NCBI GenBank assembly: GCA_945861435.1
Contig: CAMAUX010000059.1
Span: 1-35,606 of the forward strand
Direction of reading: 5' to 3'
Source: Chthoniobacter flavus
GTDB lineage: Bacteria; Verrucomicrobiota; Verrucomicrobiia; Chthoniobacterales; Chthoniobacteraceae
DNA length: 35,606 bases
Below are positions 25,027-33,523 of this stretch, one piece after another (positions within the stretch are counted from its first letter, which is position 1; every line of letters begins with the position of its first letter). The notes under the pieces are model-generated. The model saw nothing but the letters and a program-made list of their open reading frames with translations, was not told the origin of the DNA and ran no database searches. Both the position numbers and the translations under genes were made by a program.

Positions 25027-27972
25027 TTAATCGAGGTAGAGAAACTCGTTGAGGTTCAGAGCCATCAAGGCGAAGCGCCGGAGCGCCAGCTTTTCGGAAA
25101 GCCCGAACTCGGATTCAAAGGCGTGCACGGCTTTCTTGCACACCTCCACCTCCGCAGCCGTGGGAGCGCGCTGAAGCACCAACCGCAGGCCGAGCTGGAT
25201 CTGTTCCGCAAAGCCCGCACCCGCCTCCTTCTCAAGCCGCTCGGCAAACAGCGTGGACTGCTCCTCCATGAACTCGGAGTTGAGCATGCTCAGCGCCTGC
25301 GTCGGCACGGTGCTCACAAAACGCGCCGCACAGGAGGTGTCGGTAGGCGCCTGGTCATGATCCGCAAGCATCGGCACCGACAGGCTGCGCTTCACGTGCA
25401 CGTACACACTCCGGCGCGCGCTCTCCTTCAAACCCCGCAACGGCCAGTCAGCTCCGGGACGCGACTGCGTCTCGAGAACCTCGCGCGGGAGCGGCGGATA
25501 CACCGGCGGCCCGTGCTGCTCGATCCTCAGCACGCCGCTCATCGACAAAATCGAATCCCGCAACTCCTCCGCCGTCAGCCGCCGCATCGGGTAACGCCAG
25601 AGTAACCGGTTCTCGGGATCCTTCACCGCAGCTTCCGCCGATGCAGCGGAACTCTGCTGGTAAGCCTCCGAGGTCATCAACAGACGGTGCAGCGCCTTCA
25701 CGCTCCAACCCTTCTCCACAAAGGAACGCGCCAGCCAGTCCAGCAACTCCGGATGCGACGGCAGTTCCCCAAGCCGCCCAAAGTCGTTCGGCGTCGCCAC
25801 CAGCCCCCGCCCAAAGTGATGCTGCCAAACCCGGTTCACCGCCACCCGACTCACCAACGGATTCTCGGGCCGCGTCAGCCAGCGCGCCAGCGCAAGCCTC
25901 CGCCCGGAAGAACCCGCCGCTGTCACCGCGAGGTCCGCCTCCACAGGATTCGGAGCGCTCACCATCACCGCGGGAAACGCCGGCACCACCGGGTCTCCAA
26001 GATTCTGCGGATTCCCCCGGCGATGAACGGACAGCGGCTCGGGCTTCGCCACGTCAGCGGCTGCACTGATGGGAATCCCCAGCGGCTTCTGCAACACTTC
26101 CAGCCATGTCCTGTGTGTGCCCTTGAGCATCTCCAAAAGATTGCCCCCAGCGAGTTTCCCCAACTCCTCCCGGTCGGCTTTACGCGGCCCCTTGAGCAGA
26201 GCATCCGCATGCTCAATCAAAGATTTCCCGGAAACCAACCGGACCTCGGGAAGCCGGCCATCCGCCTGCACACAGGTGCGCACGGCGAGCGTGTTGGAGC
26301 CCGTATTGAAAAGGCGCTTCTTCTCGGCCCCGAGATCCAGCGTGTGCCTACCCGGCGGAAGATTCTTCGCCTGCAACACCACGTGCCCATTCAACACCAC
26401 CTCGGTGCCGCCTGCGCACTCCAACTCCAACGCGCTATCCTTCGGAATCTCCTCGAGCCCGAACTTGGACCGCATCCAGACAGGCTCCCCCTTCCTCGCC
26501 GCGACCGTCTCCGAAGTCTCCCATCCCTTGGGCGAAAGATTGAGCGCGCGCCAAGGCGGACCGGGATCGGTGGAGGTGTGGATCCATGCTTTCTCCGTCC
26601 CGGCTTTGGCGTCCACAAGAACCACGGCCTCGGGACGCGGCGCCCCGCCAGCCACGACCTTGCCATGCCAGTTGCGGAGGATCTCCTCGAGCCGGGCTTC
26701 TTCGGCTCCGAGCTTCGTGAGCTTCTCAAACTGCTCACGCTCCAAACGTTCGCCCTCCCCTCGATCCAGCCAGAACAAGGGCGCGTTGCGCGTCCCGCCG
26801 TAGTCTTTGAGCCCATGGAAGAACGACATGAAGCTGTAGTAATCACGCTGGGTGATCGGATCCTTCTTGTGGTCGTGACAGCGCGCACACCCCATCGTCG
26901 TCCCCAGAAAAGCCTCGGAGGTCACCTGCACGATGTCCGCAAGAATGTCGTACTTCGCCAGCAACCGATCCGCCGGTTCGTCGTCAAACTGCATCAGGCG
27001 CAGGAAGCCGGTCGCAGCGAGACTTTGCTGGGTGGGCTCCGCCAACTCATCGCCCGCCAGTTGCTCAGTGAGAAACCGGTCGTAGGGCAGGTCCGCGTTG
27101 AACGCGTCGATGAGATAGTCCCGATAGCGCCAGATATGCGGCTTCGGACTGTCCCGCTCAAACCCCTCCGTCTCCGCATAGCGCACCACATCCATCCAAT
27201 GCCGCGCCCACTTCTCTCCGTATTCCGGACGCGCCAGCAGCGAATCAACAAGGCGCGACCACGCGTCCGGCGCCCGATCCTCCACAAAGCGCCGCACCTC
27301 TTCCGGCGAGGGAGGGAGACCAATCAGATCGTAATACGCACGCCGCACCAACACCTCGCGCGACGCACGCCCGTTGGGCTTCAGCCCCGCCGCATCCAGC
27401 GACTTGCGCAGCAGCACATCCACCGGGTTCGCACCCGCACCGCTCTGGGCCGGGGCCAGAAGCACCGCTGTGCGCACCGGTTCATACGCCCACCACGATG
27501 CCTTGGGATCCGCCGCCGCCACATGTGCCACACGCCCCACCGCTTCAGACTCAAGCGCCGGGTCGTACGGAGCCCCCATCTCCAGCCACTTCGTGAGCAC
27601 CGCCACTTCCGACGCCGGCCGTCTGCCCGCGGGCGGCATCTCGTGGTCGGAATCCTTGTAGCTCATCATCTCCACAAGGCGGCTGTTCGTGGGCGCACCC
27701 GCATCAAAACCCGGACCACTCTCACCTCCCTTGACCAACCCCGCACGGTTCGTCAGCACGAGACCGCCCTTCACCTTCTCACCTCCGTGACACTTCACGC
27801 AGTGCGCCTTCAGCACCGGGTGCACCTGCGTGCGGAAAAATGCCGCGTCCTCCGCTGAAGGCTCCGCGGCCTGCGCAAAAACGCCCCACCACGGGCCCTG
27901 CAAAAAAAGCAGGGCCGCAATGCAGAGAATCCTCTGACGCGGGTGGAATGCCATGGGGTGAAGATTTTTCAT
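25027..27972 (-). CDS. PSCyt1-PSCyt2(DUF1549)-PSD1(DUF1553) secreted cytochrome-like protein (second copy)
   Basis: 981 residues from the ATG at 27972, chosen because it gives a signal peptide (core about 15-34, cleavage near AQA); a TTG eight codons upstream and an ATG at 27954 are alternatives. Domains: PSCyt1 with heme-type motif C58-VKC-H62 (about 41-140), DUF1549 (about 195-400) with a second CXXCH (CARCHDH), a central segment (about 430-620) with a beta-sandwich-like part (GTEVVLNGHVV, NTGSNTLAVRT), and DUF1553 (about 690-950). It is the first gene of the minus-strand operon and probably resides in the periplasm or on the surface. The operon gives it a sugar importer and dehydrogenase as partners, the best clue to its role. 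Confidence 0.93.
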   Translation of the reverse strand: MKNLHPMAFHPRQRILCIAALLFLQGPWWGVFAQAAEPSAEDAAFFRTQVHPVLKAHCVKCHGGEKVKGGLVLTNRAGLVKGGESGPGFDAGAPTNSRLVEMMSYKDSDHEMPPAGRRPASEVAVLTKWLEMGAPYDPALESEAVGRVAHVAAADPKASWWAYEPVRTAVLLAPAQSGAGANPVDVLLRKSLDAAGLKPNGRASREVLVRRAYYDLIGLPPSPEEVRRFVEDRAPDAWSRLVDSLLARPEYGEKWARHWMDVVRYAETEGFERDSPKPHIWRYRDYLIDAFNADLPYDRFLTEQLAGDELAEPTQQSLAATGFLRLMQFDDEPADRLLAKYDILADIVQVTSEAFLGTTMGCARCHDHKKDPITQRDYYSFMSFFHGLKDYGGTRNAPLFWLDRGEGERLEREQFEKLTKLGAEEARLEEILRNWHGKVVAGGAPRPEAVVLVDAKAGTEKAWIHTSTDPGPPWRALNLSPKGWETSETVAARKGEPVWMRSKFGLEEIPKDSALELECAGGTEVVLNGHVVLQAKNLPPGRHTLDLGAEKKRLFNTGSNTLAVRTCVQADGRLPEVRLVSGKSLIEHADALLKGPRKADREELGKLAGGNLLEMLKGTHRTWLEVLQKPLGIPISAAADVAKPEPLSVHRRGNPQNLGDPVVPAFPAVMVSAPNPVEADLAVTAAGSSGRRLALARWLTRPENPLVSRVAVNRVWQHHFGRGLVATPNDFGRLGELPSHPELLDWLARSFVEKGWSVKALHRLLMTSEAYQQSSAASAEAAVKDPENRLLWRYPMRRLTAEELRDSILSMSGVLRIEQHGPPVYPPLPREVLETQSRPGADWPLRGLKESARRSVYVHVKRSLSVPMLADHDQAPTDTSCAARFVSTVPTQALSMLNSEFMEEQSTLFAERLEKEAGAGFAEQIQLGLRLVLQRAPTAAEVEVCKKAVHAFESEFGLSEKLALRRFALMALNLNEFLYLD

Positions 27973-28430
27973 AACAAGACACCAGCAATTTCCCAACCCT
28001 CAAAAAAAACCGCCGCCCCGTCCGGAGAACTCAGACGCCTCGCTCGCCGCGCGTGACGCTTACAAAAAATCGACTCGGTGAGCGGAATGGGAGGGGTCGC
28101 CTGTTTCACGAGATCAGAGGTAAAGAAAGCTGCACCGCAGAGCGATGGGGACGATTGGCTGTGCAGTTCCTCCCCCTAGCACTACCCGCGAGCAGCTCTT
28201 TCCATTCTGACAATTTTTATGGCGAATCGGACATCGCCACGCACCACGCATGCACATCCCACTGTCCGCCCCCAGAATTGAGCCGATGCACGAGGCGGCG
28301 ACGATCGAGATGACCGCGGGCGATCACCCGGGGGCCCGCCGCCCCCTCATGAAATTGCCAGACTCGGCTGTCGCACGCGGTTTCCTGTCGCGTGTATGTT
28401 CCCCGCCCGCTCACCCGCCCGGCTCACGCC
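27973..28430. other. Divergent intergenic region between PSCyt/PSD1 operon and hrpA
   Basis: About 460 bp with no supported gene. It must hold promoters for both directions. A weak plus-strand candidate is CTGACA near 28207 followed by T-rich sequence, but no good -10 is spaced correctly. A GCGGGC/GCCCGC hairpin spans 28316-28339 without a T-tract. Sequence composition is lower in GC than the flanking genes near 28050-28080 and 28195-28220. Confidence 0.5.
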
Positions 28431-31400
28431 ATGATCCGTTATCCCACCGACCTGCCTATCTGCACCCGCCGCGAGGACATCCTCGCTGCCCTCCGCTCCC
28501 ACCAGGTGCTGGTCGTCGCCGGGGAAACAGGTTCGGGCAAAACCACCCAACTGCCCAAGATGTGCCTCGAGGCCGGACTCGCCGCAAACGGTCGCAAGAT
28601 CGGATGCACCCAACCCCGGCGCGTCGCGGCAATGAGCATCTCACGCCGGGTCGCAGAGGAACTCGGCGTCACGTGGGGGCGCGAGGTCGGCTGCAAGATG
28701 CGCTTCCAAGACGACACCGCACGCGACACCCAGATCAAGTTCATGACTGACGGCATCCTCCTTGCCGAGATCCAGTCCGACCCCGCGCTGCGCGCCTACT
28801 CGGCACTCATCCTCGATGAAGCCCACGAGCGCTCGCTGAACATCGACTTCCTCCTCGGCCATCTCCAAGGCCTCCTCCAAAAGCGCCCGGACCTCAAGCT
28901 GCTCATCACCTCCGCCACCATCGACACCGAGGCCTTCTCCAAGGCTTTCGGTGGAGCGCCGATCATCGAGGTTTCAGGCCGCCTCTGGCCCGTCGAAATC
29001 CGCTACGCACCCGTCGAGAACCTCGCGGACACGACCGACGAAGGTGGGGAGACCACCCACATCGAGGCCGCCGTGCGCGCCACGGAGGAGGCGCTTGTAG
29101 AGTCGGACGCGGGCGACGTGCTCATCTTCATGCCCACCGAGCGCGACATCCGGGACACACGCGACCTCCTTGAAACCAGCCTAGGCAAAGGAACAGAGGT
29201 CCTCTGCCTCTTCGGACGCATGCCGGCTGCCGACCAGCAGCGCATCTTCCAACCGGGCCCGCTGCGCCGCGTGATTGTCGCCACAAACATCGCCGAAACC
29301 TCCATCACCCTGCCCCGCATCCGCTACGTGATCGACTCCGGCCTCACACGGCTGAGCAGATACAACCCGCGCACCCGCACACGGCGTCTGCCCGTGGAAC
29401 CCATCTCCCAGAGCAGCGCCAACCAGCGGGCAGGCCGCGCGGGCCGCCTTCAGGACGGCATCTGCATCCGTCTTTACGACGAGGAGGACTACCTCAAGCG
29501 GCCGCGCTTCACACAACCCGAGATCCAGCGTTCGAATCTCGCCGAGGTCATCCTGCGCATGAAAGCCTTCCGCCTCGGAGAGATCGAAACCTTTCCCTTT
29601 CTAAACCCGCCAGCCCTCGCATCCATGCGCGCCGGCTACCGGCTGCTGCACGAACTGAGCGCGATCGACGACACCCACGAACTCACCCCCATGGGGCATC
29701 AACTCGCGCGCCTCCCGCTCGACCCCACCCTCGGCCGCATGCTCCTCCAAGCACGCCGGGAAAACGCACTCGAGGAGGTCCTCGTCATCGCTGCAGGCCT
29801 CAGCATCCCCGACCCGCGCGAACGCCCAGAGGACGCACGCGACGCCGCAGATGCTGCGCACCGCGCTTTCGCCCACCCGGAGTCGGACTTCCTCTCGCTC
29901 CTCAACATCTGGGATGCAGCCCCGCCGGAACAGGGCCGCTCCAGCACCAACGCACTCCGCCGCTTCTGCAGGAAAAACTTCCTCTCCTTCACCCGGATGC
30001 GCGAATGGCGCGACCTCCAGCGTCAGCTCGCCGAAGCCATGGACACGCGGCCTGCGGAACCCGACTCCCAACGCAAGCTCGACCCCAAGGCTCTCCACCG
30101 CTGCGTGCTCACAGGTTTGCTCAGCCAGATCGCCCTGCGCCAGGAACGCAACACCTTCAAGGCAACGGCCGAACGCGTCGTGACGATGTTCCCGGGCTCC
30201 CACCTTTACGAACGCCGCGAGAAATCGACAAAGGCACGCCCACCAGCATCCACGGGCCCCCGGGAGCAACCGGCGCGCTGGATCATGGCATGGGAGATCG
30301 TCGAAACCTCCCAGCTCTTTGCCCGCATGGCCGCGAAGATCGACCCCGAATGGGTCGTCGAACTCGGCGCCCACCTCTGCAGCCTGCGCCACACCGAGCC
30401 GCACTGGAGCTCGAAGGCAGGCCGCGTGCTGGTTCTCGAACGGGTCCTCATGGGCGGGCTCGAACTCGCACGCCGTCACGTCGACTTCGGAAGGATCGAT
30501 CCCGCCAAAGCCACTGAGATCTTCATCCGATGCGCCCTCATCGAAGAGCAGGTCCGTCTCCCACACAGGTTCTTCGCCGAGAACCGCAAGCTCCGCGACA
30601 AGATCGAGACCGCCCTCACTCGGGTGCGCAGCCAGCGCGTGCTCGACGTCGCGGAGGCCCTCCAACGCTTCTACGCGGCCCGCATCGAAAACGTCTCCTC
30701 GATCCACGACCTCAACCGCCTGGTGCGCGATCACATCACGCGCACTCCAGATTTCCTCTGCGCCACCGAAGCCGACCTCGCAAGCGCCGACGCACCAGCC
30801 GTCGACCACGCCCTTTTCCCGGACCAAGTGAAGCTCGGCAACTCCGTGCTCCCCATCGCCTATTCCTACACACCGGGCCAAGAGGACGATGGCGTCACGG
30901 TCCGCGTCCCGCTGCCCGTCGCCGAACAACTCACCACCGGTCAGCTCCAGTGGATGGTTCCAGGACTGCGCGAGGAACTCATCGCCGTGCTTCTGCGCGC
31001 GCTCCCAAAAACGATCCGCAAAACCCTCATGCCGCTCGAGCCCAAGGTGCGCGAAATCACCTCCACCTTCGATCCCGGTAGGAACGATTTCCTCGGCGCC
31101 CTCGCCCACTTCATCTCCCAAAAATACAGGGTCCCGCTCAGCGCCGCGGACTGGCCGCCGCAGAGCCTCCCCGCTCATCTGCAGCCGCGCGTCGAAGTCC
31201 TCGATGCACGCAGTCGCACCGTGGCTTCCGGACGCAACCTCACCGCCCTCAAGGCCGTCGTCGAGGCCGCCGACCTCCGTTCCGATGCATGGAACAAAGC
31301 CGCCCGCACATGGGAACGCACCGGCCTCACACAATGGAGCTTCGGCGACCTCCCGGAATCCCTCGTCGTCGAGGAAGTCGCCGCCGCTCCCCTGCTGGCC

Positions 31401-32180
31401 TTTCCCGGTCTGGCGGAACGCGACGGCGCCGTCGACGTGCGCCTGTTCCGCAAACGCGAGGAAGCCGATCAATCCACGCGCACCGCACTGCGCTGTCTGG
31501 GGCGCATTGCTCTCGGACGCGACCTCGAGAAGCTCTCACGCGACGTCCGCAACCTCGGTCACTCCGCTCCTGCGAAGCCCGCCGGCACGGGCGGATTCCG
31601 GGCCGCACTCGATAAGATCGGAGCACAGGTCCAGCCCGGTTCGCCAGCCTCCCCGGATCTCCTGCAGGAGACCGCCTGTCAGCACCTCCTTCATCACGTG
31701 ATGGTGCTCCATCCCCTCCTCCCGCTCACCGCCTCCCGCTTCGAAACACTGCTCACTTCCGCCCGCGGCGAACTTCCCAAGCTCGCCTATGCGCTGGCTC
31801 AGTGGACCCGCCAGATCCTTGAACTGCGAACCAAGGTGCTCGCATCCACCGCCCGCTATCCCTCCATGGAGGCCGATGTGCAGCGTCTCGTCCCCCCGGA
31901 TTTCCTCGCGCGCACACCTCACACCCAACTCCCCCACCTGCACCGTTACCTGCGCGCCATCCAATTGCGCGCCGATCGCGCCGCCCTCAGCCCCGCCAAA
32001 GACGCCGAAAAAGCCGCACGCCTCGCGCCCTTTTCAGGCTGGGAGACCCGCGTCCCGACGGCCCGGCATGACGAGTTCCGCTGGATGCTCGAGGAGTTCC
32101 GGGTGTCGGTATTCGCACAGGATCTCGGCACAGCCCACCCGGTTTCCGAACTCCGCCTCAAAGCCCTCGGCACTTGGTGA
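28431..32180 (+). CDS. hrpA: ATP-dependent RNA helicase HrpA (DEAH-box)
   Basis: 1249 residues from the ATG at 28431, close to the ~1300 of E. coli HrpA; an ATG at 28392 would add 13 unlikely residues. Helicase motifs: I GETGSGKTTQ (31-40), Ia TQPRRVAAMS, II DEAH (129-132), III SATID, V NIAETSITLP, VI QRAGRAGR (332-339). After the helicase core come the helicase-associated and OB-fold domains (about 400-640), then the long HrpA-specific C-terminal region (DUF3418, about 700-1240). HrpA acts on RNA; in E. coli it rescues stalled or collided ribosomes and affects mRNA processing. It is intact and stands alone, with ~400 bp of repeat-bearing sequence downstream. Confidence 0.95.
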   Translation: MIRYPTDLPICTRREDILAALRSHQVLVVAGETGSGKTTQLPKMCLEAGLAANGRKIGCTQPRRVAAMSISRRVAEELGVTWGREVGCKMRFQDDTARDTQIKFMTDGILLAEIQSDPALRAYSALILDEAHERSLNIDFLLGHLQGLLQKRPDLKLLITSATIDTEAFSKAFGGAPIIEVSGRLWPVEIRYAPVENLADTTDEGGETTHIEAAVRATEEALVESDAGDVLIFMPTERDIRDTRDLLETSLGKGTEVLCLFGRMPAADQQRIFQPGPLRRVIVATNIAETSITLPRIRYVIDSGLTRLSRYNPRTRTRRLPVEPISQSSANQRAGRAGRLQDGICIRLYDEEDYLKRPRFTQPEIQRSNLAEVILRMKAFRLGEIETFPFLNPPALASMRAGYRLLHELSAIDDTHELTPMGHQLARLPLDPTLGRMLLQARRENALEEVLVIAAGLSIPDPRERPEDARDAADAAHRAFAHPESDFLSLLNIWDAAPPEQGRSSTNALRRFCRKNFLSFTRMREWRDLQRQLAEAMDTRPAEPDSQRKLDPKALHRCVLTGLLSQIALRQERNTFKATAERVVTMFPGSHLYERREKSTKARPPASTGPREQPARWIMAWEIVETSQLFARMAAKIDPEWVVELGAHLCSLRHTEPHWSSKAGRVLVLERVLMGGLELARRHVDFGRIDPAKATEIFIRCALIEEQVRLPHRFFAENRKLRDKIETALTRVRSQRVLDVAEALQRFYAARIENVSSIHDLNRLVRDHITRTPDFLCATEADLASADAPAVDHALFPDQVKLGNSVLPIAYSYTPGQEDDGVTVRVPLPVAEQLTTGQLQWMVPGLREELIAVLLRALPKTIRKTLMPLEPKVREITSTFDPGRNDFLGALAHFISQKYRVPLSAADWPPQSLPAHLQPRVEVLDARSRTVASGRNLTALKAVVEAADLRSDAWNKAARTWERTGLTQWSFGDLPESLVVEEVAAAPLLAFPGLAERDGAVDVRLFRKREEADQSTRTALRCLGRIALGRDLEKLSRDVRNLGHSAPAKPAGTGGFRAALDKIGAQVQPGSPASPDLLQETACQHLLHHVMVLHPLLPLTASRFETLLTSARGELPKLAYALAQWTRQILELRTKVLASTARYPSMEADVQRLVPPDFLARTPHTQLPHLHRYLRAIQLRADRAALSPAKDAEKAARLAPFSGWETRVPTARHDEFRWMLEEFRVSVFAQDLGTAHPVSELRLKALGTW

Positions 32181-32316
32181 CAGCACCGGATGACACTGGG
32201 TTAAAGGCATCGTCCGCGCCTCGATGGGTAGCTTGACCGGGAAACAATCGATCACACCGTCGGCATGCCGGAGGCATGAAAGCCAGTAGCCATTCGGTGA
32301 CCGCAGTTCGCTACGC

Positions 32317-32381
32317 GACCACGACGCCATCCGGATCGCATCTCCCCACCCGATGCGTCCCGGATGGCGTCGTGGTCGCGC
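32317..32381. repeat. Strong REP-like hairpin
   Basis: The left arm GCGACCACGACGCCATCCGG (32317-32336) is perfectly complementary to 32362-32381. After a two-base mismatch the stem continues with six more pairs, leaving a 9-nt loop (TCCCCACCC). With the short ATGCC/GGCAT palindrome and AGCCAGTAGCC upstream it resembles REP/BIME-type elements mobilised by REP-associated transposases. No such transposase is in the window. Confidence 0.85.
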
Positions 32382-32404
32382 GCTTTGTTCATTCACGCAC
32401 AATC

Positions 32405-32500
32405 GCCCACGGAACGCACTGAATGCACGGACCATGAAACAGCCTCGCATCGTCCTCATTCCCCTCCTCCTTTCCGTGTCGTCCTTGTGTTCCGTGGGCC
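32405..32500. repeat. Dispersed palindrome, copy 3
   Basis: Same element as 745-842 and 3076-3172: left arm GCCCACGGAACGCACTGAAT, right arm ending GTTCCGTGGGCC-like (TGTTCCGTGGGCC). It has more substitutions than copies 1 and 2 (for example TCGTCCTTGTG instead of TCGTCCGTGCG), and it lacks the long flanking repeat on the left. It lies about 29 kb from the other copies, so the element is dispersed, not only tandem. Confidence 0.85.
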
Positions 32501-32581
32501 AACCTTCCTCCCATCACTCTTGTGCCGGCACACCGCGCGCAGGCTTGATCTGCCCACCATCCGGTGCGAACCCTCACCCGC

Positions 32582-33421
32582 ATGATCCCTCGCGCCGCGC
32601 GTACTGTCTTGAAAATGCTGGGCGGGGCTGCGATCGCCGCCGTCCTGCCTATCGCCGGACTGCGCTGGTTTGAGCACCAGCAAACCTACCACCCCATCCG
32701 CTCATTGTCCGCGGAGCCATCGCAACTCGGCCGCCCATGGGAGCAGGCCCAAATCACAACCAACGATGGAGTGCGGCTTCACGGCTGGTTCTTTCCTGCA
32801 AACCCGGACTCCCCCCGCAAACACCTCGCCGTCCTCGTCTGCCACGGCAACGCGGGCAACATCAGCCACCGACTCGGACTTTACGACGCCCTGCTCGCCA
32901 CCGGCATCAACGTCCTCGCATTCGACTACCGCGGATTCGGCCTCAGTGCAGGAACTCCCGGCGAGAACGGCACCTACCTCGACGCCCGGGCCGCCCACAC
33001 ATGGCTCCAGGCCAGGGCATTCGCACCGGAGCACATCCTCGTTTATGGCGAGTCCCTCGGCGGCGGGATTGCCAGCGAACTCGCCCTCAGCAGCCCCTGC
33101 GGCGCGCTCATCCTCGACAAGACTTTCACCAGCCTCCCCGACATCGGCTCCGAACTCTTCCCCTTCCTCCCGGTGCACACCCTCGGCAGCATCCGCTACA
33201 ACACCCGCGCGCGCCTCCCCCAGATCCGCATCCCCGTCCTCATCCTCCACAGCCGCGCGGACTCCCTCATCCCCTTCCATCACGCAGAAGACAACTTCGC
33301 CGCCGCCAACCAACCCAAGTGGCTGCAGGAAAGCAGCGGTGACCACAATGATGGCATCCTCGACAGGACTAGGTTTCTAGCCTCCATCGAGCTGGTCCTC
33401 AATCAACTGGCCCCCCACTAA
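32582..33421 (+). CDS. Membrane-anchored alpha/beta hydrolase (Bem46/ABHD13-like)
   Basis: 279 residues from the ATG at 32582; a GTG at 32564 is possible but adds nothing. An N-terminal hydrophobic helix (about 9-27) should anchor it in the inner membrane with the enzyme outside. The hydrolase core has CHGNAGN (87-93, oxyanion hole), FDYRGFGLS, nucleophile elbow GESLGG (S158), acid D227 in HSRADSLIPF and H255 in SGDHND, so the triad is complete. This family is broad (serine hydrolases of unknown substrate, related to yeast Bem46). It has no operon partner; pckG starts about 100 bp downstream on the same strand. Confidence 0.88.
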   Translation: MIPRAARTVLKMLGGAAIAAVLPIAGLRWFEHQQTYHPIRSLSAEPSQLGRPWEQAQITTNDGVRLHGWFFPANPDSPRKHLAVLVCHGNAGNISHRLGLYDALLATGINVLAFDYRGFGLSAGTPGENGTYLDARAAHTWLQARAFAPEHILVYGESLGGGIASELALSSPCGALILDKTFTSLPDIGSELFPFLPVHTLGSIRYNTRARLPQIRIPVLILHSRADSLIPFHHAEDNFAAANQPKWLQESSGDHNDGILDRTRFLASIELVLNQLAPH

Positions 33422-33523
33422 ACCTGCGCACGGGCTGCAACCCCACGCCTGCGCAGGATCGCATTGCTTCACATCACGGCTCTGGGAAATGGTCACCAAG
33501 GCGACCCGACACCACTCAAACTG

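Larger units (their letters stand above)
32181..32581. other. Intergenic region carrying two unrelated palindromic elements
   Basis: No gene is supported. It contains a small palindrome ATGCCGGAGGCAT (32265-32277) followed by a GAAAGCCAGTAGCC stretch, a very strong hairpin (32317-32381), and a third copy of the dispersed palindrome (32405-32500) with a tail resembling the larger repeat up to about 32525. The elements sit directly end to end, suggesting a preferred landing spot for palindromic repeats. Confidence 0.65.

Noticed and set aside
25687-27858. 723-codon plus-strand frame opposite the second PSCyt/PSD1 gene
   Set aside because: Same shadow effect; the minus strand carries CXXCH, DUF1549 and DUF1553 motifs.
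28053-28313. 86-codon plus-strand frame upstream of hrpA
   Set aside because: Poor codon bias, no recognisable motif and no ribosome binding site; it spans the divergent promoter region.
29601-31472. 623-codon minus-strand frame opposite hrpA
   Set aside because: The hrpA frame is complete with all DEAH-helicase motifs; the opposite frame is low-complexity.
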